DNA of 14,099 nucleotides. Source: Pseudomonadota bacterium (GTDB taxonomy: Bacteria > Pseudomonadota > Alphaproteobacteria > Sphingomonadales > Sphingomonadaceae). The notes beneath the pieces were generated by a model. It did not search any database, was not told where the DNA came from, and was given only the letters and a program-made list of their open reading frames with translations. The stretch covers positions 1 to 14,099 of the forward strand of contig JAEZHP010000018.1 of the NCBI GenBank assembly GCA_023416515.1, written 5' to 3'. This document shows positions 5,867-12,975 of the stretch, in pieces (positions within the stretch are counted from its first letter, which is position 1; each line of letters starts with the position of its first letter). The position numbers were made by a program, and so were the translations under genes.

Positions 5867-5937
5867 CAGACAGACTCCGTAACGTCCCCTCTCCCAGGGG
5901 AGAGGGTTGTGCACTCAATCGCAATGACGACGCTCAT
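5866..5937 (-). other. Possible 23-codon coupling ORF between ORF72 and nrdB
   Basis: An ATG overlapping the stop of the 72-aa gene (ATGA, 5934-5937) opens a 23-codon frame (MSVVIAIECTTLSPGRGDV...) whose TGA overlaps the nrdB start (TGATG). It would complete an unbroken chain of coupled frames from nrdA to nrdB. However, it contains the palindromic repeat at 5887-5906 and shows no domain, so it may be accidental. Confidence 0.3.
5887..5906. repeat. Palindromic repeat ccctctccc/gggagaggg
   Basis: Nine-base perfect arms (5887-5895 and 5898-5906) with a two-base centre lie in the 67-base gap before nrdB. This kind of CCCTCTCCC palindrome is, from memory, a common dispersed intergenic repeat in sphingomonads. 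It may mark an element inserted before nrdB and may affect mRNA stability between the cistrons. Confidence 0.55.
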
Positions 5938-6152
5938 CGCGCGCCTCCGGCGGTGTCGCCGCTAATGAACAGGACCAGCACCAGACCGAACGCGGTGAGC
6001 ATCATCCCGCCGATGCGAAGGCCGTAGGTCGCGCCCTCGCTTGGGCCGAGGCCTAGCACCCGCCGCGTGACCGACGGCGTCACAAGCGTCACCAACCCGA
6101 GGCCGAGCGCCGCGATCCCGATGATCAAAGTGACGAGGTGGAAGGTGGTCAT
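5934..6152 (-). CDS. Small membrane protein, 72 aa, in nrd operon
   Basis: This hydrophobic 72-residue protein has two predicted transmembrane segments (about 3-26, with LVTLIIGIAALGLGL, and 44-66, with IGGMMLTAFGLVLVLF), joined by a short basic loop (TRRVLGLGPSEG). The ATG at 6152 shares one base with the stop of the preceding lipoprotein gene (TGATG), so it is translationally coupled. I do not recognise a family. It is the last clear gene before nrdB. The longer frame to 6365 is antisense-like noise over the lipoprotein gene. Confidence 0.72.
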   Translation of the reverse strand: MTTFHLVTLIIGIAALGLGLVTLVTPSVTRRVLGLGPSEGATYGLRIGGMMLTAFGLVLVLFISGDTAGGAR

Positions 6153-6550
6153 CAGTTGATCTTCCGGGCTTCTATCGCGCGGTCGCGGTAGACGACGCGG
6201 TCGCGATAGACGGTAGTCGACTTTCGCGCGCCGACCCCGAACACGACGATGCCGAGGAAATAGCCGAAGTCGTACCAGCCGCCGTTGTTGGGGACCGCGT
6301 AGACCGCGACCTTGTCGGCGAACAGCGAGACGAGCCAGGCGACCGGGAAGATGAAGCCGTGCCAAAGGCCGAGCAGGAACCCGGGCGTGTCGGGACCGTG
6401 AGCGACTGCGTCGGGCGCCTGGGTCGCCGCGCAGGCGGACAGGCTCAGGGCGAGCACCAGCGCCGCCGCTGCCGAGCGGGACCGCTGCTGGAGCCCACCA
6501 CTCCAGCAGCGATCCCGTCCCCCCACTTCTGGCACGTGGGAAGGCATCAT
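6152..6550 (-). CDS. Putative lipoprotein, 132 aa, in nrd operon
   Basis: A signal-like stretch RSRSAAAALVLALSLSACAA ends in an LSAC lipobox with the modified cysteine at residue 40. After it comes GFLLGLWHGFIFPVAWLVSLF, a second hydrophobic stretch (58-77), then YAVPNNGGWYDFGYFLG and a charged tail with VYRDRVVYRDR. From memory, proteins with the 'WHGF..P..W..SLF..........YAVPNNGGWYDFG' pattern are widespread in proteobacteria without known function. The start is uncertain: the ATG at 6550 overlaps the previous stop (ATGA) but gives an unusually long 24-residue N-terminus that encodes a strong hairpin (6476-6518). No better in-frame start lies downstream. It is part of the coupled gene chain between nrdA and nrdB. 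Confidence 0.72.
   Translation of the reverse strand: MMPSHVPEVGGRDRCWSGGLQQRSRSAAAALVLALSLSACAATQAPDAVAHGPDTPGFLLGLWHGFIFPVAWLVSLFADKVAVYAVPNNGGWYDFGYFLGIVVFGVGARKSTTVYRDRVVYRDRAIEARKIN
6476..6518. repeat. REP-like long hairpin
   Basis: Perfect 11-bp arms (cgctgctggag at 6483-6493, ctccagcagcg at 6501-6511) enclose the loop cccacca. Beyond one mismatched pair the pairing continues for five bases (6477-6481 with 6513-6517). No U-tract follows, so it is not an intrinsic terminator. It falls in the 5' part of the lipoprotein frame. Confidence 0.6.
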
Positions 6551-6729
6551 CGCTCGAGCTCCGACGGCGAGGGCCGGTATTCGAGCAGGCCGAGCCCGTG
6601 GATCAGCAGGATCGCGGCGACCGCCATCAGGAGCACCGCGCCTTGCGTGCTTCCGCGGCGGTACGCGACGATCCCGACCACCAGCAAAGCGGCGGCGATC
6701 GCGACCTCGACGATGCTCGCGGTCGTCAT
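6547..6729 (-). CDS. Small two-helix membrane protein, 60 aa, in nrd operon
   Basis: This protein has two hydrophobic segments, about residues 6-23 (IVEVAIAAALLVVGIVAY) and 30-48 (GAVLLMAVAAILLIHGLGL), with a basic loop RRGSTQG between and a polar tail. Its ATG overlaps the stop of the 49-aa gene (ATGA, 6726-6729), and its own stop overlaps the start of the lipoprotein gene in the same way (6547-6550). No family is recognised. Overlaps on both sides are the main evidence that it is translated. Confidence 0.7.
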   Translation of the reverse strand: MTTASIVEVAIAAALLVVGIVAYRRGSTQGAVLLMAVAAILLIHGLGLLEYRPSPSELER

Positions 6730-6875
6730 CTCAGGCCCGCCGTCGCCGCGATGACGGCGGTCGCGGCAAGTGCGATGAGGTCGAGCGCGACCAGGCCGGC
6801 GACGACCCCGCCGGCGATCATGCCCGCCTTGCCCGCCTTCGTCTTCGGCGTGCGGAGCCTGGGGACGAGCCTCAT
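6726..6875 (-). CDS. Small membrane protein, 49 aa, directly after nrdA
   Basis: The 49-residue protein has a strongly basic N-terminus (MRLVPRLRTPKTKAGKAG) followed by a continuous hydrophobic Ala/Val/Leu stretch from about 19 to 47, enough for one long helix or a short hairpin. Its ATG overlaps the nrdA stop (ATGA, 6872-6875), and its stop overlaps the next start. It is too short for most gene finders. The basic N-terminus and single anchor would put it in the inner membrane with the N-terminus in the cytosol. Function is unknown. Confidence 0.68.
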   Translation of the reverse strand: MRLVPRLRTPKTKAGKAGMIAGGVVAGLVALDLIALAATAVIAATAGLR

Positions 6876-8746
6876 TGGCACGCGAGGCACTCGTCGTAGT
6901 CGGTGGTCGAGGCGAGCGGGATTTCCTTGAGCTCGGGCGTGTTGTCGGCCTCGACGCCGCCAGCGAAGCCCGCGCGCTGAACCGACTTCGAGCGGAGGTA
7001 ATAGAGCGACTTGATGCCGAGCTCCCAGGCGCGGAAGTGGAGCATCAGAAGGTCCCACTTGTCGACGTCGGCCGGGATGAACAGGTTGAGCGACTGCGCC
7101 TGGTCGATGAACGGCGTGCGGTCCGCGGCGAGCTCGATCAGCCAGCGCTGGTCGATCTCGAAGCTGGTCTTGAACACGTCCTTTTCTTCCTGGGTCAGGA
7201 AGTCGAGGTGAGCGACCGAGCCGCCGTGCTCGAGGATCGAATTCCAGACGCTGTCCGAATTCTTCGACTTGTCGATCAGGATCTTCTCGAGGTGGGGGTT
7301 CTTGACCGAGAAGCTGCCCGACAGCGTCTTGTGCGTGTAGACGTTGGCCGGGATCGGCTCGATGCAGGCGCTGGTGCCGCCGCAGATGATCGAGATCGAC
7401 GCGGTCGGAGCGATCGCCATCTTGCACGAAAAGCGCTCCATCACGCCCATGTCGGCGGCGTCGGGGCAGGGCCCGCGCTCCTTGGCGAGCATCATCGACG
7501 CTTCGTCGACCTGCGCGCGGATGTGCTTGAAGATCTTGAGGTTCCAGCTCTTCGCCATCGCCCCTTCGAACGGGATTCTGCGCGCCTGAAGGAACGAGTG
7601 GAAGCCCATCACGCCGAGGCCGACGCTGCGCTCGCGCTCGGCGCTGTACTTGGCGCGCGCCATCTCGTCCGGAGCGCGGGCGATATAGTCGGACAGGACA
7701 TTGTCGAGGAAGCGCATCACGTCCTCGATGAACTGCTTGTCGCCGTTCCATTCGTCCCAGGTCTCGAGGTTGAGCGAGGAGAGACAGCAGACGGCGGTAC
7801 GGTCGGCGCCGAGATGATCGCGGCCGGTCGGCAGAGTAATCTCCGAGCACAGGTTCGAGGTCGTGACCTTGAGGCCGAGGTCGCGGTGATGCTTGGGCAT
7901 CGACCGGTTCACCTGGTCGATGAAGATGATGTAGGGCTCGCCGGTCGCGAGGCGGGTCTCGACCAGCTTCTGGAACAAGGCGCGGGCGTCCACCTTGCCG
8001 CGCTCCGAGCCGTCCTTCGGGCTGCGCAGCGTGAACTCGTCGCCGCTGCGGACCGCTTCCATGAACTCGTCGGTGACGAGCACCCCGTGATGCAGGTTGA
8101 GCGCCTTGCGGTTGAAGTCGCCCGAGGGTTTGCGGATTTCGAGGAACTCCTCGATCTCCGGGTGCGAGATGTCGAGGTAGCAGGCGGCCGAGCCGCGGCG
8201 CAGCGAGCCCTGGCTGATCGCCAGCGTCAGGCTGTCCATCACCCGGACGAACGGGATGATCCCGCTGGTCTTGCCGTTGAGGCCGACGGGCTCGCCGATG
8301 CCTCGGACGCTTCCCCAATAGGTGCCGATTCCGCCGCCGCGGCTGGCCAGCCAGACGTTCTCGTTCCAGGTTCCGACGATGCCTTCGAGGCTGTCGGCGA
8401 CGCTGTTGAGATAGCAGCTGATCGGAAGCCCGCGGCCGGTGCCGCCGTTCGACAGGACAGGCGTCGCCGGCATGAACCAGAGCTTCGAGATATAGTCGTA
8501 GACCCGCTGCGCGTGCCCCTCGTCGTCGGCGTAGGCGGACGCAACGCGGGCGAACAGGTCCTGATAGGATTCGCCGGGCAGAAGGTAACGGTCGCGAAGC
8601 GTCTCCTTGCCGAACTCGGTCAGGAGATCGTCGCGGCTGTCGTCGGTCTCAACCGGGAAAGCCGGCGGCACGATGCTCTTGCTCGACGGCACGGCGGCAG
8701 CCGTCACATCGTCGCTTCGAACTTCGCTTCCAGTGGTGAAATCCAT
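6872..8746 (-). CDS. nrdA: Class I ribonucleotide reductase large (alpha) subunit
   Basis: NrdA is the catalytic subunit that reduces ribonucleoside diphosphates, with NrdB supplying the radical. With the start at 8746 it has 624 residues. Visible catalytic parts are C111 (PISCYLNS), the N298/C300/E302 loop (SNLCSEITLP), the paired cysteines at 320-321 (AVCCLSSLNL), PTASISIICGGTSACIEP in the barrel, the radical-relay tyrosines Y582-Y583 (SLYYLRSK), and the swinging C-terminal CxxC-type pair C620/C623 (DECLACQ). The N-terminus before the core is short and shows no ATP-cone, so dATP feedback by that domain appears absent. I prefer the ATG at 8746 (MDFTTGSEV, GGGGAAG before it) over the ATG at 8860, which adds 38 residues of low-complexity leader and also has a passable AGGGTGG site. 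Its stop overlaps the start of the next small gene. Confidence 0.96.
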   Translation of the reverse strand: MDFTTGSEVRSDDVTAAAVPSSKSIVPPAFPVETDDSRDDLLTEFGKETLRDRYLLPGESYQDLFARVASAYADDEGHAQRVYDYISKLWFMPATPVLSNGGTGRGLPISCYLNSVADSLEGIVGTWNENVWLASRGGGIGTYWGSVRGIGEPVGLNGKTSGIIPFVRVMDSLTLAISQGSLRRGSAACYLDISHPEIEEFLEIRKPSGDFNRKALNLHHGVLVTDEFMEAVRSGDEFTLRSPKDGSERGKVDARALFQKLVETRLATGEPYIIFIDQVNRSMPKHHRDLGLKVTTSNLCSEITLPTGRDHLGADRTAVCCLSSLNLETWDEWNGDKQFIEDVMRFLDNVLSDYIARAPDEMARAKYSAERERSVGLGVMGFHSFLQARRIPFEGAMAKSWNLKIFKHIRAQVDEASMMLAKERGPCPDAADMGVMERFSCKMAIAPTASISIICGGTSACIEPIPANVYTHKTLSGSFSVKNPHLEKILIDKSKNSDSVWNSILEHGGSVAHLDFLTQEEKDVFKTSFEIDQRWLIELAADRTPFIDQAQSLNLFIPADVDKWDLLMLHFRAWELGIKSLYYLRSKSVQRAGFAGGVEADNTPELKEIPLASTTDYDECLACQ

Positions 8747-8926
8747 CGCGCTTCCCCGTCTGTTCTGCGACTCAACAGGAGTCGTTTGTTCTCTAATCGT
8801 TCTACTCGTGCCGACCCGCCGGGACGAGTCCTTTTGCGCCGCGCGGAGGGGGTTTGCCATGGCGCCACCCTGTGGAAATCGGGGACGAGTTCGCCCATCG
8901 CCGGAATATAGTGATTCCGGCGCCGA
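8747..8926 (-). promoter_or_regulatory. nrdA promoter and leader
   Basis: On the minus strand a -10-like TATATT (8910-8905) lies 17 bases after CTGGTG (8933-8928), giving a leader of about 150 bases before nrdA. The -10 sits in a 9-bp inverted repeat (cgccggaat 8899-8907, attccggcg 8914-8922). No riboswitch is recognised in the leader. Confidence 0.4.
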
Positions 8927-8942
8927 ACACCAGTAATTGAGT
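8927..8942. promoter_or_regulatory. NrdR box A (proximal)
   Basis: ACACCAGTAATTGAGT matches the published NrdR box pattern aCaCwAtATaTwGtGt at 11 of 16 positions, including the two C and two G positions treated as most conserved. It covers the putative -35 of the nrdA promoter, as expected for a repressor site. NrdR is the (d)ATP-sensing repressor of bacterial nrd genes; its gene is not in this window. Confidence 0.55.
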
Positions 8943-8957
8943 GTTCCCCCAACCGCG

Positions 8958-8973
8958 CTACCACCTATTGTGC
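8958..8973. promoter_or_regulatory. NrdR box B (distal)
   Basis: CTACCACCTATTGTGC matches the NrdR pattern at 11 of 16 positions, well in its right half (TATTGTG) and poorly at the left end. It begins exactly 31 bp from box A, the three-turn spacing known for tandem NrdR boxes, which is what makes this weak site credible. Confidence 0.5.
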
Positions 8974-9052
8974 CTTAATCGAATCGCAACGCAAGCGGGT
9001 AAATGCGCTGTGAAGCAAATTTCCTGTGGATTTGCCGCGTCGCAACAGTCGG

Positions 9053-9388
9053 TCAGGCAGGCCCGCCGATTGAGGTTTCCGCGCCGTCGGGATCGCGAAA
9101 CGCGCCGAGCGTCATTCCGTGCATTTCGGTGGGCGCACGGGTGAACTCGATTCCGAGGTCGGTGCGCCGGTCATAGAAATCCTGGACGCTCTGCGTGCCG
9201 AACCCCAATTCGACCGTCCCGGCGGACTTGCCGTTGCCGGCTAGGTGCAGCGCCAGGGCGGTCTCGCCGGTCGCGAACTCGCTCCATTCCGGCGACTGAA
9301 ACTTGAGCTCGAGTCCGAGCACGTCGCGGTGGAAGGCGATCGACCTTTCCATGTCGGCGACATATTTGATTGCATAGGTGAGTTGCAT
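9053..9388 (-). CDS. VOC/glyoxalase-fold protein
   Basis: This is a 111-residue single-domain protein of the vicinal oxygen chelate superfamily. It has the hallmark first module (YAIKYVADMERSIAFHRDVLGLELKF), a middle strand with ALALHLAG, and the closing module (GAFRDPDGAETSIGG) in which the metal-bearing C-terminal strand usually lies. The expected final metal-ligand glutamate is not clearly preceded by the usual N-x-ϕ-E pattern, so metal binding and activity are uncertain. The ATG at 9388 has GGAGAG five bases upstream; the longer frame to 9436 has no support. It is divergent from the M28 peptidase gene, with 78 bases between. Family members include glyoxalases, dioxygenases and antibiotic resistance proteins; nothing here picks one. 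Confidence 0.8.
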   Translation of the reverse strand: MQLTYAIKYVADMERSIAFHRDVLGLELKFQSPEWSEFATGETALALHLAGNGKSAGTVELGFGTQSVQDFYDRRTDLGIEFTRAPTEMHGMTLGAFRDPDGAETSIGGPA

Positions 9389-9466
9389 CGGCGCTCTCCC
9401 GCGCCTTCTATACGCCGACTCCGGCCGGCGTCCCAACCGTTGCCGGCGAAAGCGGGAGATGCGTCG

Positions 9467-11239
9467 ATGAAGCTGGGACGGATATCCGCGGCGCTGATGC
9501 CGTTTGCAGTTTTGGCCGGATGTTCGACGACATCGTCAGCGCCGCCGCGGGCGCAGGCCGCCGGGCTTGCCGATCCGCCGCTTCCGCCGCCACCGCCGCC
9601 GCCTCCACCGGGCGCGGTCGACATGCAACGGATGAGCGAGATCACGCGCGTTCTTGCGTCCGACGACTTCCAGGGACGGGCCCCGGGCACTGCCGGGGAG
9701 ACGAAGACGGTCGCCTACCTCGTCGATCAGTTCAAGTCGGCCGGGCTAGAGCCGGGCGGGGAAAACGGCGGCTGGACGCAGGCGGTGCCGATGATCCGCA
9801 GCCAGCTCGGCCAGCCGATGAAAATCTCTGTCGCGCAGTCGGGGCAGGCGACCGCGCTGCGCGATCCCGAGGACATTTATCTCGGCACCGTCAGGCCGGT
9901 CGACAGGGTGCGGATCGCTGCCGCGCCGATGGTGTTCGTGGGCTACGGCGTAACCGCGCCCGAGCGCGGCTGGGACGATTTCAAGGGCGTCGACTTGCAC
10001 GGCAAGGTCCTCGTCATGCTCGTCAACGACCCCGACTTCGAAGCCGCCGCGGGCGAGCCGGTCGCGGGCAAGTTCGGCGGCAAGGCGATGACTTATTACG
10101 GGCGCTGGGCGTACAAATATGAGGAAGCGGCGCGGCGCGGGGCCATCGCCGCGCTCGTCGTTCACGAAACCGACGCGGCCGGCTATCCGTGGAAGGTCGT
10201 CCAGAGCCCGGCGGGCGAAAGCTATAATGTGGTCCTTCCAGCGGGAGCACAGCAGCCGGTGCTTCTGCAGGGCTGGATCCAGCGCTCGGTCGCCGAAGCG
10301 CTGCTGAAGCGGGCGGGGCGCGACTATGACGCGGTGAAGCGCGACGCGCGCACGGCTGCCTTCCGGCCGATCGACCTCAAGGCGCGATTCACGGCCGACA
10401 TTCCAGTCACGGTGACTCCGATCCAGAGCCAGAACGTCATCGGCAAGCTGACGGGAGCCACCCGGCCCGACGAGACGATAAGCTATGGGGGCCACTGGGA
10501 CGCCTATGGGATCGGTCCGGCCGACGCGCAGGGGCGGACGATCCGGCCGGGCGCCGCCGACGACGCCCTGGGCCTCGCGGCAATGATCGAGATCGGCCGC
10601 GCGTTCGCCTCCGGACCGCGCCCCGCGCGGACGCTCGTTTTCGCGGCCTGGACCGGCGAGGAGCGCGGCTTGCTGGGCTCAAGTTATTACGCGCAGCACC
10701 CGCTCTACCGGCCCGAGAAAATGGCGGCGAACCTGACCCTCGACACGCTACAGTGGGCAGGACCGGTCAAGGACGTGGTGTTGATCGGCAAGGGCCAGAG
10801 CCAGATGGAGGACATCCTCGCCGAGGAAGCGGCGAGGCAGGGCCGCTACGTCACCGAGGAGGGCCATCCGGAGCGCGGGCTGTTCTACCGCGCCGATCAC
10901 TTTTCCTTCGCGAAGCTGGGAGTCCCGGTGCTTCTCGATATGGCGCTCGCCGGCGCCTACGACATGGTCGACGGCGGCCGCGAAGCCGGCGAGAAGTGGC
11001 TGAGCGATTTCACGGCCACTTGCTATCACCAGACCTGCGACCGCTGGTCGCCGAGCTGGGATCTCCGCGGCGCCGCGCAGGAAGCGGAGCTGTTCTACGC
11101 GATCGGCGCGCGCCTCGCGAACAGCGCCGATTGGCCGCAATGGTATCCGCAGTCGGAGTTCGCGAAGGTCCGGCAGAAGAGCGCATCGGAACGCGGCGAG
11201 CCCGGAGGTCGCGGCGGCGGCGAACGCGGCCGACGCTGA
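9467..11239 (+). CDS. M28-family metallopeptidase lipoprotein
   Basis: This is a 590-residue secreted zinc peptidase. The N-terminus MKLGRISAALMPFAVLAGCS is a lipoprotein signal with an LAGC lipobox (C19). A linker with nine consecutive prolines (residues 40-48) follows. A PA-like insert domain is likely around 150-300. The M28 catalytic core shows H343 and D345 (GGHWDAYG), D365 in PGAADDALG, the catalytic/ligand pair E398-E399 (WTGEERGLLG), D426 (LTLDTLQW) and H478 (RADHFSFAKLGVP). A Gly/Arg-rich tail ends the protein. The ATG at 9467 was chosen because GGGAG precedes it and it opens the signal peptide; the frame extends further back without support. It is probably an envelope-anchored aminopeptidase. 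The beta-barrel gene follows 35 bases later on the same strand. Confidence 0.92.
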   Translation: MKLGRISAALMPFAVLAGCSTTSSAPPRAQAAGLADPPLPPPPPPPPPGAVDMQRMSEITRVLASDDFQGRAPGTAGETKTVAYLVDQFKSAGLEPGGENGGWTQAVPMIRSQLGQPMKISVAQSGQATALRDPEDIYLGTVRPVDRVRIAAAPMVFVGYGVTAPERGWDDFKGVDLHGKVLVMLVNDPDFEAAAGEPVAGKFGGKAMTYYGRWAYKYEEAARRGAIAALVVHETDAAGYPWKVVQSPAGESYNVVLPAGAQQPVLLQGWIQRSVAEALLKRAGRDYDAVKRDARTAAFRPIDLKARFTADIPVTVTPIQSQNVIGKLTGATRPDETISYGGHWDAYGIGPADAQGRTIRPGAADDALGLAAMIEIGRAFASGPRPARTLVFAAWTGEERGLLGSSYYAQHPLYRPEKMAANLTLDTLQWAGPVKDVVLIGKGQSQMEDILAEEAARQGRYVTEEGHPERGLFYRADHFSFAKLGVPVLLDMALAGAYDMVDGGREAGEKWLSDFTATCYHQTCDRWSPSWDLRGAAQEAELFYAIGARLANSADWPQWYPQSEFAKVRQKSASERGEPGGRGGGERGRR

Positions 11240-11241
11240 TT

Positions 11242-11262
11242 GCACCGGGCCGCCGCCGGTGC
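11242..11262. other. Hairpin between the M28 and beta-barrel genes
   Basis: Seven-base arms (gcaccgg 11242-11248, ccggtgc 11256-11262) with a 7-base loop fill the gap between the two genes and end 12 bases before the GTG start. There is no T-tract, so attenuation or partial shielding of the next start is more likely than full termination. Confidence 0.35.
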
Positions 11263-11274
11263 CAGCATGGGCCG

Positions 11275-12069
11275 GTGAGGCTCGGGGGCGCGCTCCTTGC
11301 GGCAATGCTGATGGTACCGTCGGGCGCGCTCGCGGCTGACGAGGACCCGATCTGCGCCGATCGGCCAGGCAAGGCGACGGCGACGTGCACCGTGCTGCCG
11401 GGAAGGGCGCAGGTCGAAATCGGCATCTTCGACTGGAGCCGGGATCGTACCGCTGGAACGCGCACCGACGAGCTGGCAATTGCCGGCACCGCTTTGTCAT
11501 TCGGATTGACCGAGCGGTTCCATGTGCAGCTCGATCTCCCTGCCTACATCGACATGCGTGAGCGCGACGGCCCGCTGTCCGAGAGAGCTAGAGGTTTCGG
11601 CGACGTCGGCGTTCGAGCGAAGTACCGCCTGACTGGAGACGCCTCGGCTGTGCAGGTCGCGCTCTTGCCCTTCGTTTCATTCCCGACCGCGAAACGCTCG
11701 CTCGGCAGCGGCAAGGTCGAAGGAGGCATCGGGCTGCCGATCGACTGGGACCTGCGCGGCACGCCGCTTTCGATGACGATGACGCCGGAAATCGACGCGC
11801 GTGCGGACAGCGACGGTTCGGGCCATCATTTCGCGACCGCGCAGGTGATCGGGCTCGGCGCGGAGGTTTCCGACAGGCTCAGCGTTTCGGTCGAGCTATG
11901 GGGCGTGTGGGATTTCGATCCCGCCGGGACCAGTCGCCAATACACGCTCGGCGGCTCGGGGGCCTATCTGCTGACCAACGACATCCAGCTCGACGCGGGG
12001 GTCGACGCCGGGCTTAACCGCGCAGCGCCCGACCTGGAAATCTATTCGGGAATATCCTTTCGCTTCTGA
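11275..12069 (+). CDS. Predicted outer-membrane beta-barrel protein
   Basis: This is a 264-residue exported protein. The GTG start at 11275 gives a clean signal peptide (MRLGGALLAAMLMVPSGALA, cleavage before ADEDP); the first ATG in frame (11305) would remove the basic N-terminus. The mature part is a series of alternating polar and aromatic strands (AQVEIGIFDW, FHVQLDLPAYIDM, DVGVRAKYRL, LSVSVELWGVWDF, YTLGGSGAYLL) ending in ...SGISFRF, with the C-terminal phenylalanine typical of outer-membrane barrels. FGDVGVRAKYRL with a later GGIGLPIDW resembles the 'putative outer membrane porin/MetA-pathway' family (PF13557). It has two cysteines near the N-terminus that may pair. The ligand is unknown. 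No strong ribosome binding site is seen. Confidence 0.78.
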   Translation: MRLGGALLAAMLMVPSGALAADEDPICADRPGKATATCTVLPGRAQVEIGIFDWSRDRTAGTRTDELAIAGTALSFGLTERFHVQLDLPAYIDMRERDGPLSERARGFGDVGVRAKYRLTGDASAVQVALLPFVSFPTAKRSLGSGKVEGGIGLPIDWDLRGTPLSMTMTPEIDARADSDGSGHHFATAQVIGLGAEVSDRLSVSVELWGVWDFDPAGTSRQYTLGGSGAYLLTNDIQLDAGVDAGLNRAAPDLEIYSGISFRF

Positions 12070-12085
12070 GCGCCGATCACGGCGC
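12070..12085. terminator. Hairpin shared by convergent genes
   Basis: Perfect arms gcgccg (12070-12075) and cggcgc (12080-12085) with the loop atca begin right after the beta-barrel stop codon and contain the stop of the oppositely oriented lipid kinase gene. Its position suits a bidirectional terminator, but there is no T-tract on either side. Confidence 0.4.
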
Positions 12086-12949
12086 GATGACCCGCAGCGA
12101 GCGCGGCCGGATGCGATAATCGAGAGGGGTCGCCATCCGGACCGTCTCCCCGTCGACCGCGATCGTGAGCGACTCGTGGCGGCTGTCGACACGCAGATGC
12201 TGCACGTCGCCGATCCTGTCGACATCGCGCGCCCGATCCCGGCCGAGAAGCGTGCGCAGGGTGGCCGCGAGGAAGCCCCAACGCGACCTTCGGCGGAGAA
12301 CCAGCACGCACAGCTCGCCGGCGTCGAGCTTCTTGCGAGTACCGGCGCCCGGCATTTCGACCCGATAGGCATTGTTTCCGACGAACAGGAGCGGCGTTTC
12401 GAGGTGCGCGGTCCGGTCGTTGACGGTTAGGCTCAGGCGGCGGCTCGAGAAACGAAGCAGCGCGCGCAGCGCGGCGATGGCCATTGCCGGCCGCTTGCGG
12501 CGTCCGCGCTGCTCTTGCTGCGCGTCGCGGTCGCGCACCATCAGCGGATAGATGCCGATCGAGCTGTTGTTGACGAAGGGCCGGCCGTTCACTTCGGCGA
12601 GGTCGACCAGGCGCTCGCTGCCGGTTGCGATCAGGCGTGCGGCATCGGCCAGGACGGTCGGAACGCCGAGATCGCGAGCGAAATGGTTGAGCGTTCCGAG
12701 CGGAAGGACGCCCAGCTTCGTGCGGGAACCGGCGAGCGCGCCCGCGACCGTGCTGATCGTGCCGTCGCCCCCGCCGGCGACGACGATATCGGCGCCGTCC
12801 CCCACTGCCGCTTCGGCCGCGCTGCAAAGCTCGCCGCCGTCGAGCCAGCGAATCGTTCCGGCGATCCCGGCCTCTTCGATCGCCTGCTCGATCGCGGCGC
12901 GGTCCCCGGCCGAGCCGCCTCCGCGGTTGATGAGGATGTGCGCATTCAC
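12077..12949 (-). CDS. Diacylglycerol kinase family lipid kinase
   Basis: This is a 290-residue cytosolic or membrane-peripheral kinase of the DAGK catalytic family (DgkB/YegS type), which phosphorylates diacylglycerol or a related lipid with ATP. The nucleotide-binding motif GGGDGTI is at 59-65, and the conserved PLGTLNHFARDLG follows at 83-95. Later landmarks are VNNSSIGIYP (126-135), FVGNNAY (189-195) and the C-terminal VDGE (265-268). The order and spacing are normal for the family. The start is the GTG at 12949 (VNAHILINRGGGSA), since no ATG lies before the domain; no clear ribosome binding site is visible. It lies 26 bases after the DUF3617 lipoprotein gene on the same strand, so the two may form an operon. 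The substrate cannot be told from sequence. Confidence 0.88.
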   Translation of the reverse strand: MNAHILINRGGGSAGDRAAIEQAIEEAGIAGTIRWLDGGELCSAAEAAVGDGADIVVAGGGDGTISTVAGALAGSRTKLGVLPLGTLNHFARDLGVPTVLADAARLIATGSERLVDLAEVNGRPFVNNSSIGIYPLMVRDRDAQQEQRGRRKRPAMAIAALRALLRFSSRRLSLTVNDRTAHLETPLLFVGNNAYRVEMPGAGTRKKLDAGELCVLVLRRRSRWGFLAATLRTLLGRDRARDVDRIGDVQHLRVDSRHESLTIAVDGETVRMATPLDYRIRPRSLRVIAP

Positions 12950-12975
12950 GCGCGTCTAAACGAGCGCGAGGCGAA

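Noticed and set aside
5867..5914. Longer NrdB N-terminus starting at 5914
   Set aside because: The extra 16 residues are the translation of a palindromic intergenic repeat; the start at 5866 has a ribosome binding site and matches usual NrdB length.
6875..8911. 678-codon open frame on the + strand opposite nrdA
   Set aside because: It is the antisense shadow of a high-GC gene: the nrdA frame has all catalytic motifs, while this frame gives Arg/Asp/Val-rich sequence with no domain.
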